This document shows positions 1-11,174 of a stretch of 64,000 bases of DNA, in pieces; position 1 is the stretch's first letter, and the number at the start of each line of letters is the position of its first letter. A program made the position numbers and the translations under genes. Source of the stretch: Eonycteris spelaea (Eukaryota; Chordata; Mammalia; Chiroptera; Pteropodidae); contig PUFA01000316.1 of assembly GCA_003508835.1 (NCBI GenBank), positions 1,116,001 through 1,180,000 of the forward strand, read 5' to 3'. The notes under the pieces are model-generated. The model did no database searches. It had not been told where the DNA came from and was given only the letters and a program-made list of their open reading frames with translations.

Positions 1-12
1 AAAAATTTAAGC

Positions 13-16
<4 letters not shown>

Positions 17-47
<31 letters not shown>

Positions 48-65
48 TGTATGTATGTATGTATG

Positions 66-106
<41 letters not shown>
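17..106. repeat. compound (GTAT)n-(CTAT)n microsatellite
   Basis: About twelve GTAT units (21-68) switch at once to about nine CTAT units (69-104). The tract ends exactly where an LTR begins. The open frame across it is only the repeat translated. Confidence 0.97.
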
Positions 107-107
<1 letters not shown>

Positions 108-431
108 AGTCTATTTGGGCTGTTACAACAAGATACTGTAAACTCGGTGGCTCATAAACAATACTTATTTCTCCCAATCTGGAGGATCGAGGCCCCAGCA
201 GACTTAGTGTCTGGTGAGAGGCTGCTTTCAGGTACATAGCAGCCATCTTTCCACGGTGTCCTCACATCAGAAAGGACAAGGTACCTTCTTGGATCTCTTT
301 TATAGTGTCACTAATCCCTTTCCCACAAGTGACCTAATCACCTCCAAAAGTTCCCACCTCAAACATGATCACATGGGGGGATTGTGTTTCAACATATGAA
401 CTTGGAGAATACAAACACTGAATCTATAGCA
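106..431 (-). mobile_element. MaLR solo LTR (MLT1/MST type)
   Basis: Read on the minus strand it starts TGCTATAG and ends in the CTAA terminus of this family. The typical internal wording is present: the 'ggctcataaacaa' polyadenylation region, 'gtgtctggtgagag', 'gtgtcctcacat' and 'cctaatcacctcc'. The length of about 330 bp fits a nearly complete solo LTR. The (CTAT)n tract abuts its 3' end. I cannot fix the subfamily without alignment. Confidence 0.82.
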
Positions 432-551
432 GTGTGTTTTTCTTCAATGAACTCCCTTCCAAAAGATTGACACAATGAAAATCAATAACTTTCCTACATA
501 GCAGAAATTAAAAATAATAAATATATAATAGAAAAAGACTTTGCTTATAAA

Positions 552-554
<3 letters not shown>

Positions 555-602
<48 letters not shown>
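555..602. repeat. (CA)24 microsatellite
   Basis: An uninterrupted CA dinucleotide run of 48 nt, long enough to be polymorphic. Confidence 0.98.
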
Positions 603-606
<4 letters not shown>

Positions 607-916
607 ACAAAATACCTGAAAACATATCTGCAAGAAATTTTTAAGACATCTCTGGAAAGAAGAATTTTGAATAAATGAAGATACTTACATGCTCATAGGT
701 GAGAAAACTCCCTTAATTCAATAACAAAGTCATACCTGCAGCCATACCTTCTGTGGTCCACTTCACCATGGGAGAGCAATGCCAGCTCCAGGGCTCAGAG
801 TAAGTCAAACTCAGACTATAGATGAATCTCATACTCAGCAGAGAGTTGGAGGCAGAACTAGTAAAATATGGATATTACCTGGCATTCTACTTGATGAGAC
901 ATAAAGGGAAAATGGA

Positions 917-953
917 GATTCTCTGATCAGTGATTCTCTGATTCTCTGATCAG
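917..953. repeat. short local duplication of gattctctgatcag
   Basis: The 14-mer gattctctgatcag occurs at 917-930. A partial copy (tgattctctg) follows at 931-940, and another near-complete copy at 941-953. This looks like replication slippage. Confidence 0.9.
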
Positions 954-1079
954 TTGTATAATTTCCACTTCACTATGTTTTTGAAAAGAAGCAAAGAACA
1001 GTATTGTCCAGAAAGGGAAAATGACTCTAATTTTAACAGAACCTAAGACAAATGTCATATTCTACTAGAAAGCAAGACA

Positions 1080-1185
1080 CTCATAAAACTCTAGTGGTTA
1101 AAACAGTGTGGAGTCATGAAAGGAATAAACAGACCAATGGGAAACAATAAAGAATTAAGAAACAAATCCACATAAATGAGGAGAT
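1080..1185 (+). mobile_element. ancient L1 ORF2 3' remnant
   Basis: Phrases such as 'ggttaaaacagtgtgg', 'agaccaatggga' and 'aaatccacataaatga' match the part of L1 ORF2 that precedes the 3' UTR. The frame is destroyed. With the L1 tail at 1551-2290 it probably forms one old element split by the T-rich DNA at 1190-1550. Confidence 0.65.
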
Positions 1186-1189
1186 TACA

Positions 1190-1550
1190 TTTAACACCCA
1201 TTTTAGCAGACTATTCATTTATTTTATTTTATAATCAATTTAACTATTTCTTCTTTTTTTTTTTTTTTAGGATGGGTACAATTATAAGGTGTCAGGCATA
1301 CCATTTCTATTATTGCTTTATTCTTAAATTATAGGGTTAGAATAATGGGTTCAGTTGAAAGAGAAATACACTGATTGCTACACTGCCTTATTTAATCTAA
1401 TGTTTACTCTTGTGCCAATAAAATTTTATATTTTTTCTGTGTTTTCTTTTTTCTATTGCTTTTTTTTCTAAAAAATAGATTTAATTAATATTACATATGA
1501 TGCCTAAGAAAGATAATAGAAGTTAATCTTGTAACACTATACTCCCCCAC
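1190..1550. other. T-rich spacer inside L1 remnants
   Basis: Contains a run of 16-17 T at about 1254-1269 and further T-rich strings near 1430-1470. I recognise no gene. It may be an insertion that split the L1, or simply decayed L1 sequence. Confidence 0.4.
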
Positions 1551-1714
1551 CGAATTGACAAAAATTAAGTCTGGTAATAGTAAATACAGGTGATGATATG
1601 AAGTGATGACAACTCTCAGATACTCCCTGTGGGAGTATAAATTGACACAATTACTTTGACATTATCTAGTTACATTAAATGTATGCATAAACTGTGATCC
1701 AGCAATCCCACCCC

Positions 1715-1754
<40 letters not shown>

Positions 1755-2290
1755 CTCTTTTGCACAGATGCACCAGGAAACATGTACAAGAATGTTCGTA
1801 GCAACACTATTTCCAAAATATAGATACTACCTATATCCTCATCGGTAACAGAAAGGATAAACTGTGGTATAGCATAAAACGGAATATCATACAGCCACGA
1901 AAATAAATGAATCTCAGCCACATTCAACTGCATGATGTCAAGTGATAGAAGCCAAGCACAACAGAACATGTACAGTATGAGTTTACTTATATAAAACTCA
2001 AAAGCAGGCATTATTACCCTCAAGTGTTTAGAGATGTGCAATCAGGTGGCAAGAGTATTAAGAAACACGAAGAAGGCAACAACCAGAAAAGTCAAGAAAG
2101 TGATAACCTTTGAGGGAAGGAAGGGGATTGAGACTCGGAAGGGACACATGGGATTTTGGGGGTATTGGTAATGGTTGATTTCTTTAACTGGTTGATAGTC
2201 ACACAGGTGACACTTATCAGACATGTGTTTAGATTTCATCACTTTTCTACATATGTGCTTTATTTCACAATCTTTTAGTTAAAATAAGTC
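1551..2290 (+). mobile_element. L1M 3' end (ORF2 tail and 3' UTR)
   Basis: Diagnostic L1M tail wording appears in order: 'ggagtataaattgacacaatt', 'cagcaatcccacccct', 'aagaatgttcgtagcaacact', 'taaactgtggtatagcat', 'gaatatcatacagccac', then the G-rich 3' UTR and 'cacaatcttttagtt'. All frames are broken. A (GT)17 run interrupts it at 1718-1751. Confidence 0.85.
1718..1751. repeat. (GT)17 microsatellite inside L1M
   Basis: A pure GT run at the place where the L1M consensus reads 'taggtatataccc'. It may have grown from that alternating stretch. The minus-strand frame ending in repeated His-Thr is only its translation. Confidence 0.96.
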
Positions 2291-3414
2291 TAACATTTGG
2301 GGTACGTTTTCTTGAGGGTCCAAGGACATACGACTCTGAATTATGACTTTCCTTTCCCGTGGTTGGGCCTCCCCTGAGGCCCACAACTCCTCATAATTCA
2401 GGTTTTCTATGTGTAGCACCCCATGTTAGGAAATAAATAACTCTTGTCCTGAGATACTTCACATATCACATGAAGCCGAGCTAGCTCAGCATTCTCTATT
2501 TTAGAAATTTGGATTTATTTCTCCCCATGGGATATATCATGGGCCTGTAATTGACTTTTTTTTTTTTTACTATACTTTTAAAATGAATTCAGGCTGTTTT
2601 GAAGTGTATTTTTGATCTAGTGAAATACAGAGTGCTATCGATTAGATATTCTGAATGTCATCTGTTTGTTATCATTTAGTAATGTGATATGGCTTGTATG
2701 TCCACTTTAGGGGCTTTTTAAAATTTCTGTATTCACCACTATTGCAAAATCAATCAAATGTGAGCAAAAGCAAAGGCAACTTGAATGACCCAGAACTGAG
2801 ATTTGAGCTGCCAAAACAAGCAGTGAAATAATTTTTACTAACTCTAGTGATTGTCAGAAAGATAACAGTTATAAACTTTATTTCAAGTAAGTTTTTGAAA
2901 GATCTGGAAATGTGGTTATCAGAATGTAGATTGTGCAAAACTTTAGGTCCCCTGATTATTCACAGATGCAAATTATCATGCAATTGAGAGCATATTAAGA
3001 TATTGCAAAGATATTCTGACATTACTATGCTGCCTTTGTTACTTAGGGTCAGTCTGCTCATTCTTTTTAAAGGGAAAGCTTTACAGTTTGTATTCTTCCA
3101 CAGATGGAAAGTGATCAGGTAAGAATGATTCAAACATACCAACCTGTTAAACGTATGTCCTTCCAGAGAATAGAATTTTTGTAAAAAGAGGCAAAAAATA
3201 GTCAATTTTTTCTTTATATATTTTGGAATTGTTTATGATTAAAAGAGTATTCCATAATTGTATGTACTTATATTTACATTTCATATTAAAATCAAGGTAA
3301 AAACATGAAATTGATTCGCTAGCCCTGCTACATTTCCTTCTTCTTTTCATGGTTGACTACATTCGTTTCTTCACATGTTAGTTTAAAAGCCATCACTCTC
3401 ACTGAGGTAGGTTC
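2291..3414. other. unassigned AT-rich sequence
   Basis: No repeat family or gene is recognisable. The small open frames on the minus strand (60-80 codons) lack any motif and are of chance length. Confidence 0.4.
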
Positions 3415-3612
3415 TTCCTGTTATTCTCTGTCATGGTACCTTTTTCTTCCTCTCGTTAGCATTTATCACATTTTTAATCACATGCTTATTTTACTGTTTA
3501 TTTTGCCCTCTGTCTGCCCCATTGACTCAACTATCCATCAGCATAGTGATACTGTCTATTTTTCACCACACTATAGCCTGTGCCTAGAGTAGTGCTGGGC
3601 ATAGTTACTCAA
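3415..3612 (+). mobile_element. L2 3' end
   Basis: Matches the L2 3' untranslated wording: 'agcatttatcacattttt', 'tactgtctatttttcacca', 'gcctgtgcctagagtagtgctgggcatagt' in short pieces, then 'actcaaatatttggtga'. Strongly decayed. Confidence 0.72.
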
Positions 3613-3629
3613 ATATTTGGTGAGCGGAT

Positions 3630-3705
3630 GGAAGAAAGAAAAGGAAGAAAGGAAGAAAGGAAAGAAGGAAGGAAGGGAGGGAGGTTGGGAGGAAGGGAGG
3701 GAAAA
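3630..3705. repeat. GA-rich (GGAA/GAAA)n tract
   Basis: Purine-only from 3630 to 3684, then TT, then purine-rich to 3705. It sits directly after the L2 3' end, a common place for simple repeats to grow. Confidence 0.95.
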
Positions 3706-3709
3706 TTAC

Positions 3710-4838
3710 CAGATGGAAACTACCAGATTAAAACTTCCATTTTATCCTCTTGTACAAACAATGATGTTGCAATCCCAGTTTTGAATTCTTCCTTGCATTA
3801 TTTTACTAGACACTTACTCATAGTATTAAAGGGAGCTCAACACTAGGAATCAGCATTATGAATTCCATTTGGCTGCGGAACAAACCCACTGAGTTAAAGC
3901 AGGTTTCACCTTCCGTCAGAAATGCCTTTATCTTCTCCTAACGCATCATCTTGGACAGTAACACTCACCTCCTCTCTCCTCCAAAAAGCAATGTAATGAA
4001 GATAAATAGGCATTTAGAGACAGGTAATCTCATGATAACAGATCCCTGTTATTTACACCAGCAAAACCATTTCCAGTGTCAGGACTTGCCTGCACCCATG
4101 AGGGTCAGATTCTGCCAGTTCGTGATCTGTAAAGGTGGAGGGTTCATTAGGGTTGTGAGAACAGCTGTCTCTGACAGGCCGGGCCATGGATCAGATTACA
4201 GGATCTCATTAACTCACTCTCCTTGCCTGCTTCAAGACTTTTGTTAGGACCAAGACCTATTATTTCAACTTGTCTGAGGCTGAGGATTTTGTTTTACCTA
4301 CTTCTGGTCAGTATCATTTTAAAGTGTGTGCTAAGGAAAAGCAATAGCAATAATGTTTGTTGCAAATGTTGCTGGAAAATATAGAATTATTTCAAATCTC
4401 TGAGAAACTAGCTCTTATTTAAAACTTCCTAGTTATCTAGTTAAGAATGACACTGTTTAAATCTTAGTTAATTTGCAATAGTCTGTTAAATATAGAGACA
4501 TTATTAAAAATCTTAGGAAGTTTTATTGTTTTATGATGCTTTATGTTTTTTAATTTTGGTTTGGTAACTTATCAGAGGAATGAAAATGGCCCAAGTGTTA
4601 TCAAAGGCATGCGTGTCTACTCGGGGGTTCACTCAGAACAACAGACTTATCTCAGAGAGAGGCTAGCATTCTAGTTCTTCAAAATACAAATTGCAAGGGC
4701 ATACTGGTCTTCTGCAAGAGTCTGCTGTGGAGAAGTGAAGGGCGATCGGAGAATGTTCTAAGATAAAAGGAAATATATGTCCTAAGCCTTGGGAAAAAGA
4801 GAACATGCAGGGATTAAGAAAGAAAAAGAATGCCATGT
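3710..4838. other. unassigned sequence
   Basis: Mixed unique-looking sequence. The plus-strand frame at 3951-4247 (98 codons) has no domain I recognise. Nothing else stands out. Confidence 0.4.
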
Positions 4839-4839
4839 G

Positions 4840-6045
4840 CTAAAGAATGAAGTGCAGTGGGGAGAGTGAAGCAAGAACTGGCGCGGGTAGGTACAGGGCA
4901 GATTGTGCATGGCTTTACAGTATTTTAAGAACATTGCTCTTTAACCCCAAAACAAAGGAAGGGTTTTTGCATGGCTTTCACCATGCATGAAAGTAGGAAG
5001 GTAGGAATGTGTTCAGATTTGCTTTTTGAGAAGATGCGTAGACTTGAGATGGAGGGTTAGTAAAAGTACGTTTTAGATGCTATTACAGTGATCCAGGGTG
5101 AGAAATCATGGTAGTTTGGATTGGGATGTTGACCATAGATAAAGGAGCATAGAAATGAAAGCGTTTAGTCCACATTTAAGACATAAAAATCTATGTTACT
5201 TGTCAGTGAATTGAGTATGTAGGGTGAGGAAAAAGGAAGGTTCAAAAATGACTTCCACATAGCTTTTTCAGCAACTGGGTGAATAGTCATGCCATTTGCT
5301 GAGAGATAACATTGGAGAAAACCACATGCAAAAGAAAAGATAATGAATTCAGGCTTATGTATATTGAGCTTGAGGTCCTTATATCCAAGAGAAGAGATTA
5401 CATAAGCAATTAGATACAGTTCTAGGGCTCAGAAGAGAGATCTGACATCAGCACTGATAATTTAGGTGATGAGAATGGATGAGATGGCTTGGCAAGAGAG
5501 TGCTCAGTGAAAAAAGAGGACTTGAAACAGAGCTCTAACACACTCCAACATTTAGTGGTTAGAGGAGGAGAACAGACAAAGAGGCTGAATAAGAGCAGTC
5601 AGAGAGGTAGAAGGAAAGCACGAAGAGTGGAGAGGGGGAGGAGGGTGATTTGGATGGAGGAAAGGATCAGGAGTGGAGGGGCAAGTTAATGCTGTTGAGC
5701 GTAGAATAAGATGAGAACTGGAAATTGTTTGCTGGATTTAGCAATATGATGGTCACAGATATAGAAAGAGCTCTTTTGTTACAGTGAAGAAACAAAGGCC
5801 AAACAAAGGTCTTAAGAGAAATTAGTGGAATGTGAAGAAATGGAGAAAGTGGTACAGAGTTTTGACAAATTTCATTGTGAAGAGAAAAGGGAGGCTTGGT
5901 AGATAAGAGGGAAAGCATCATAGAATGAGGCTTCTTTTCTTATTGTTAGACAGGAGAAGCCAGATGATATTTAAATATTGATGGGAACAGTCCAGTTGAG
6001 AGGGAGGGGTTGAATAAACATGAAAGAAAAGGGGTCGTTGGTTAT
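4840..6045 (-). mobile_element. L2 LINE, RT-encoding body (decayed)
   Basis: On the plus strand it reads as the complement of L2: 'gatgctattacagtgatccaggg', 'caactgggtgaatagtcatgccatt' and 'cacactccaacatttag' in pieces, 'gctggatttagcaatatgatggtcac', then 'tattgatgggaacagtccagt'. The order agrees with the L2 reverse-transcriptase region read backwards. At about 1.2 kb it is the longest L2 copy here. No frame is intact. Confidence 0.78.
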
Positions 6046-6985
6046 ATTGTCTAAGGATATGTGCTGCTGCTGGTATCATCCTGCGCTAATTGCGGGCTCC
6101 CCCTGTATCTTTCTTCTTGTTTATCAGCAGACACTACAGAAAAGAGTCCCTCTATATGCCAAGCATTGCCTCCATGTTCAGCTTCCCGAACCAGTAACCT
6201 TTACTTTGACCAAGCCTCTTGTTGATCTATCAAACTTTAGTGGGCTCTTGCTCTCTCAGATTAATCCAGTTCAGCCTTCCAAATTGACTTTTCCTTTGTT
6301 CCAAGACTACCGCCATAGCACAACCAATGCTTTAGCCATGGATGTTAGGTCCTCACCCTTGGCCAGATCCCCAGGGCTTTCTCTTGCCCAAAGTGGGAAG
6401 TGGATGGAATAAACACTAAATTCACAAAATATCAATACTTTTCAATGGCTGAAAATATTTGCCCAATATCATAGGAAGAGCCTATAACAATCTCTTACTG
6501 TATCTTAAAGATACCCAACTTCAAGGACAACCTACAGTTGTAAGCCAGATGTTGTACACCCTTGACATTCTCTATGCATGCTTAATGGGTTTCCCTCTCA
6601 GGTCTCCCTCTAGCTAGGTTTCCATTAAATTCAATATGGTTGTAACTCCCACAAAAATCTGGTCCCATCTGTTTTATGTTTCTTTCCTAAACCTTTTAAT
6701 GTCCTAACTTACTTCTTTGGAGAAAATATTGAAAGCTGAAAGTAGTAGATAAAGATTTGTGTTCAGGAAACAAGCTGTCAACACAGCTGTATGGTGTAAT
6801 TTTTACCAAAAGTTCAATATTACCTTAATGTGTATTCAGGGAAAAAGCTATAAATATAATGTTCACTCTAAATGGAATCATAAAACAATAGACTATTTCA
6901 TGGCTTTTTACCCAGACATTGATTTGAAGCAGTTTTATACTCTATTATTTCTGATTCTTCTGTGATTACTATTGGTGTTTTATAA
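6046..6985. other. unassigned sequence with a 130-codon open frame
   Basis: The plus-strand frame at 6020-6412 starts in L2 DNA and runs into sequence I cannot place. It has no motif, signal peptide or conserved-looking block, so I treat it as chance. The remainder is AT-rich without recognisable features. Confidence 0.4.
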
Positions 6986-6990
6986 TAAAT

Positions 6991-7216
6991 GAAAGGAAGA
7001 AAAGAAAGAAGGAAAAGAAAGAAGGAATGAAGAAAGAAAGGAAAGAAGGAAAGAAAGAAGGAAGGAAGGAAGGAAGGAAGGAAGGAAGGAAGGAAGGAAG
7101 GAAGGAGGAAGGAAGGAAGGAGGAAGGAAGGAAGGAAGGAGGAAGGAAGGAAGGAAGGAGGAAGGAAGGAAGGAAGGAAAGAGAAGAGAAAGGGAAGAAG
7201 GGAGGAAGGGAAGGAG
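6991..7216. repeat. polypurine (GGAA)n tract with higher-order pattern
   Basis: A GGAA/GAAA array. From 7029 to 7216 there are 188 consecutive purines. Between about 7106 and 7180 the GGAA units are regularly broken by GGA, giving a higher-order unit of 15-19 nt. Open frames on both strands (Arg-Lys-Glu-Gly and Phe-Leu-Pro-Ser repeats) are the tract translated, not genes. Confidence 0.97.
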
Positions 7217-7339
7217 TTAAGGAGGAAGAGAGAAAGATTTTAAAACCCACTTTGGTTTTTGCCTTAACAAACAAGCACATGAGCACCTGATTTAAAAATC
7301 CAGAATCTTGTGATATTTCTTTGGGTTACATTTCTGCTT

Positions 7340-7568
7340 ACCTCATGCTAAGAGGTAGCACAATACAGATCATAGACTTTGGAGATAGATCTTGGTTCAA
7401 ATACCAGCTCCATTGTTCACCATCTGTGAGAACTTGGGCAATTTTCTAACTCTCTGAGCCTCAGTTTCTTTATGAAATAATAATATGAACCTTGCTGGGT
7501 CACTGAGGATTACATAGGACTATGTGTACAATGTGAATTATATATCAGTAAGTGGCAGCTAGTGTAAA
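7340..7568 (+). mobile_element. MIR SINE
   Basis: Nearly complete. It shows 'catagactttggagatagat', the central core 'gagaacttgggcaattttctaactctctgagcctcag', given here only to locate 7421-7467, and a diverged 3' part with 'ggattacatagga'. The order and the length of about 230 bp fit MIR. Confidence 0.88.
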
Positions 7569-7569
7569 A

Positions 7570-9340
7570 TGGAGACCTAACACATGCATGCCTGTTATTC
7601 CCTTCATGAGAGAAGAATCTAATTGGAGTAAGAGCAATTCACAGTAAATGGAGTCATTCACACTCAAGTCGTGACTCTCAAAATGGAGTGGGCTAAATGC
7701 TCCTTAGCATGATGATGTCATCATTATGGTTTCCCATGAAATATGCTTTCTTCCTATGCAACTAGTTTGTTACGTCTCTGGGGTGGGTTTGGGGATATGG
7801 TGAGTGCTTACTTTGATGAATATGCTTGCTTCTTAAGGCAGAGGAAATCAGTCACAATTTTTGCTGGTAGGGAAATTGAATCAAGGCACTTTCTATCTCT
7901 TTGACCATCCAGAGCAAACCCCTTTCCCTTTGGAGTTTGCAAAGCCTGGGATGCTTGGGTTCATGGCCCCAGGAAGAACACAGAGGAGGAAACTACGGTG
8001 AGGAGCAATAGAGATTCCTGAAGGGTGGGTGTGAACAAGACTGGGGTCTAGAAGAAAGACCTGTTAAGACAACAAACTGGAGAGAGTAGAAGAGGGTTAG
8101 AAAAGAGGGATAACCCATGTAGAGTACCCCCTCCTCCTAAAGGTCCGAGTCTATACATGCCCTCCACGCACAGCCTTTTGTGGTGGAAGGGAAACAGAAA
8201 ATCTGGTGTTTCCAGGTAATATTGCTCAGGGAGACCTCCCTGACCTTTTGTAAAAAATATGTGTATCTTATTTGATCTTGGGAAGACTAGCTGGATGAAG
8301 AGTGCTTGGGAAAGGAAGGGTCATGATTTTCCTTTCACCATGTAGAAGGTTCTTTGGCCACCTCACCAAACACGCACATTCCCACACATTGTTCAACATC
8401 ACAGAGGAACCATTAGCCAGCTGTGGCTGAGATTACTCACCAAGCAAAAAGGGATTTCCAGATTTCCTCCTATAACCCCCTATGAGAGAATAAAAGATTG
8501 GGCTCCATCAGACCATTGTTAAATGTTGAGAATTCCTCCTCAATGTGCTTTGCAAATTTTTATGTCCAACAAAGCCTAACATCACAGCTTTGCTGCTGGC
8601 ATGACCACCCTCCTACTACTCACTTTCATTGCCTATTCCCAGCAGCCTTCCTTCACCTTTAATCCCAAACCTTAGTGAGTCTTCCTCTTTCCACACAAGA
8701 TTCCTAGTTTCTCCAGCCATCATTAGCCAGGTATCCAATCTGCTTTTAGTTATTACATTTCAACTAAACACACAAATCCCTAATATATACCTATTTCCAC
8801 TCATCCTCCTATTGGGAAGAATTTGGGAATCAGTAACAATTCATGTTGTGTGTGTGTGTGTGTGTTTAGGTTTCTATTTGGCTATACTGATAACAAAATC
8901 AAATCTCAAGGGTGTTCTTTCATATTTGGGTTACTGTTAGATATAAGCCTGGATAAGTGGGTCAGAGGTCAAAATAATTCAAGGCCAAGGGACAGCAATC
9001 AAAACAATTTGGGGCCAAAGCCCAGAAAAGAGTGACTTAGGAGGGCTTGAAACCTTCAGATGGTCATGCCACATGTAAATTGATGCTGATTACAAAATGG
9101 GGGAAATCATAGGGCCTGACAGCCCTTCTAAAGCTAAAGCTTGCTATAAATCCCTTAAAGTGTTAGCTCCATTCTTAGATTAATTTTAATAATCTGGCTT
9201 CTGGATCAGCAACTTCACCAGGACTGATCCTAATCAGGAGTGTGAGGCCAACATTTCACCTTCTTCTGGACATCCCATTTGGTGGCCTTTCTCAGCAGCA
9301 AATCCACCACTGAACCCAGCATCTTCACCCTTCCAAATTC
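7570..9340. other. unassigned sequence with a short GT run
   Basis: No gene or repeat family is recognised. It includes a (GT)9 run at 8848-8865. The plus-strand frames at 8629-8940 and 8823-9035 cross that run and have no motif. Confidence 0.4.
8848..8865. repeat. (GT)9
   Basis: A short pure GT dinucleotide run. Confidence 0.95.
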
Positions 9341-9354
9341 CCTGTATCTTTGTT

Positions 9355-9372
9355 AATTGTTAATTAACAATT
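9355..9372. promoter_or_regulatory. 18-bp perfect palindrome
   Basis: aattgttaattaacaatt is its own reverse complement. It contains GTTAAT half-sites of the HNF1/homeodomain type but not the 13-bp spaced HNF1 site. A role in regulation is conjecture. Confidence 0.35.
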
Positions 9373-9399
9373 ACCCAGTAACCAGGAAAGAAACATTGA

Positions 9400-9975
9400 T
9401 TCATCTTCTCCCTCACTCTACATCCAATTTAACAATCAACTCAGCTGTTTCTACTTCCTACAGCTCACTATACATTATCTTTTCCCCTTGCCCATATCTT
9501 CCCTACTTCAGATCCTTATCACTGGCTTCCTCACTGGTTTCTCAGCTCTAATCTCCATTATCCTCCATTTCACTCACCTGTCAGCAGAATAACCTTTCAA
9601 AATACTTCGATGGCTCCTCTTCGTCCACAGGATCCAGTCTAAACCCATTACCAAATTTTATAATTTACTTTATAGTCTGCATCAACCTTCCCTTCTGGCC
9701 TCGTGTTCCACCACCCTTCCTCAATGCTTCTATTGGTGTAAAGTGGTCACCTTATACTCCATGTTCTTTTACACCTTCAAGCTGTGACTTCTACCTGAAA
9801 TGTACTTTATGCACTTTTCCCTGCCTGCAAAATTTGGCCCAAATATTACTTTCTCTGAATCCTTCATTGATTCCTCTCTACTAAAGTCAGTTTCGTTCTC
9901 TTAATGATCCCATAGCATTTTGACTGTGAGATAGTACAGTGCTAGGGCTGCATGTTATTTATTTTTTTGGATCCC
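9400..9975 (+). mobile_element. L2 LINE fragment
   Basis: Decayed L2 3' coding and tail wording: 'aatacttcgatggctcctct', 'caaccttcccttctggcctcg', 'ttttccctgcctgcaaaa', 'aatccttcattgattcctc' and 'tgatcccatagcattttgac'. These occur in consensus order. Confidence 0.68.
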
Positions 9976-10446
9976 ATTACCTAAAATAGAACTTACTTCA
10001 TCAAAGTTACTCACTATTTACCGAATAACTAAATTTGATACTATTATCTGAGACACCATGGACTAGTTTTTATATGGTAATCAATAAATTATTAAGGTAA
10101 AAAACTAAACAAAGAGCAAGCCAGGAATAGAAAGATGTTTTCTTAATTTGATAGACTAAAAACTAAAAACACTTGTAACTGGCATTATACTTAATGGTGA
10201 AATATTGAATACTTTCAAAGCCAAGAATAAGACAAGGATGTAGGCTATCACTATTTCCCTGAAACATTTTACCAGGGTTCTAGTCAATGCAATAGGGAAA
10301 GAAAAAAATAATTTATGTAAAAAGACATTAAGCTTATGTGTTAGAGATTACTGAACTTTACACACTTACTGCATGTTTCTTTTACCATATACATGGTGTA
10401 TATATAGATATATATAGATATATACCATATATATGACAATACATAT
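9976..10446. other. unassigned AT-rich sequence
   Basis: Includes an imperfect TATA/GATA low-complexity patch at about 10388-10437. No gene is seen. Confidence 0.45.
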
Positions 10447-10513
10447 ACTGGTGGCTGCTGGCTTTGAAGATAGAGGAAGATAGATACGAGCCAAGGAATG
10501 AAGTGGCCTGTAG
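10447..10513 (+). repeat. detached 67-bp copy of MLT1-type LTR interior
   Basis: Aligns without gaps to 11432-11498 with 6 differences in 67 positions by hand count. The rest of the LTR is absent on both sides, so this is an isolated LTR internal segment 985 bp upstream of its match. Confidence 0.85.
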
Positions 10514-10814
10514 GTTATATACATCTCACTTAAAGAAACTTAAACTAAAAACAATAAAGTTATCTTCAAATATTAACTTCATGACTCTTTTTACCTGGGC
10601 TTGTATCTATAGTTTAACGTCGAGTCAGACATTTTTACTAGTTCTATTTTTGGAACTGCTCCCGTAGCCTTCAGTATGGGAGTGTGTCACAAGCAAGGCA
10701 GCTGGGCTAATTCCTCATGGAGACAGCTTATTCAATGACTGACTGGTGGAAAAGATGCTTTTTTCCCTTCATGCAATTTCTTTCAAAGACAAGTGGCTTT
10801 TCCCCTCTATTTTT

Positions 10815-11100
10815 TTCAATTGAGATATAGTTCACATACCATAAAGTTTACCCTTTTAAAGCATACAATATGGTAATTTTTAATATATTCACAAGGTTGT
10901 AAAACCATCACCATTATCTAACCCCAGAAAATTCCATCATCTCAAAAAGAAACCCTGTAACAATTAGCAGTCCCTCCCCGCCCTCCACTAGCCCATCCAG
11001 TCCCTGGAAAGCACTAAACCATGTCTATGAATTTGCCCATTTTAAATATCTCATATAAATAAAATCAAAAGATGTATAGCTTTTTGTGAACAACTGATTT
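10815..11100 (-). mobile_element. L1M 3' UTR, antisense
   Basis: The complement of an L1M tail: 'caattgagatatagttcaca', 'accataaagtttaccctttt', 'aaaccatcaccattatct', 'tcaaaaagaaaccctgta' and 'atgaatttgcccatttt'. No coding sequence is left. Confidence 0.85.
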
Positions 11101-11174
11101 TTTTGAAAAATTAATATATTGTCAGGTGGAGTTCATAACAGATATAGATGTAAAAAGAATAACAACAGCATGAA

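Noticed and set aside
6020..6412. 130-codon plus-strand open frame
   Set aside because: Starts in antisense L2 and has no motif; expected by chance.
7027..7290. Lys/Glu/Gly/Arg-repeat open frame (and Ser/Phe/Pro repeat on the other strand)
   Set aside because: Both are translations of the (GGAA)n purine tract.
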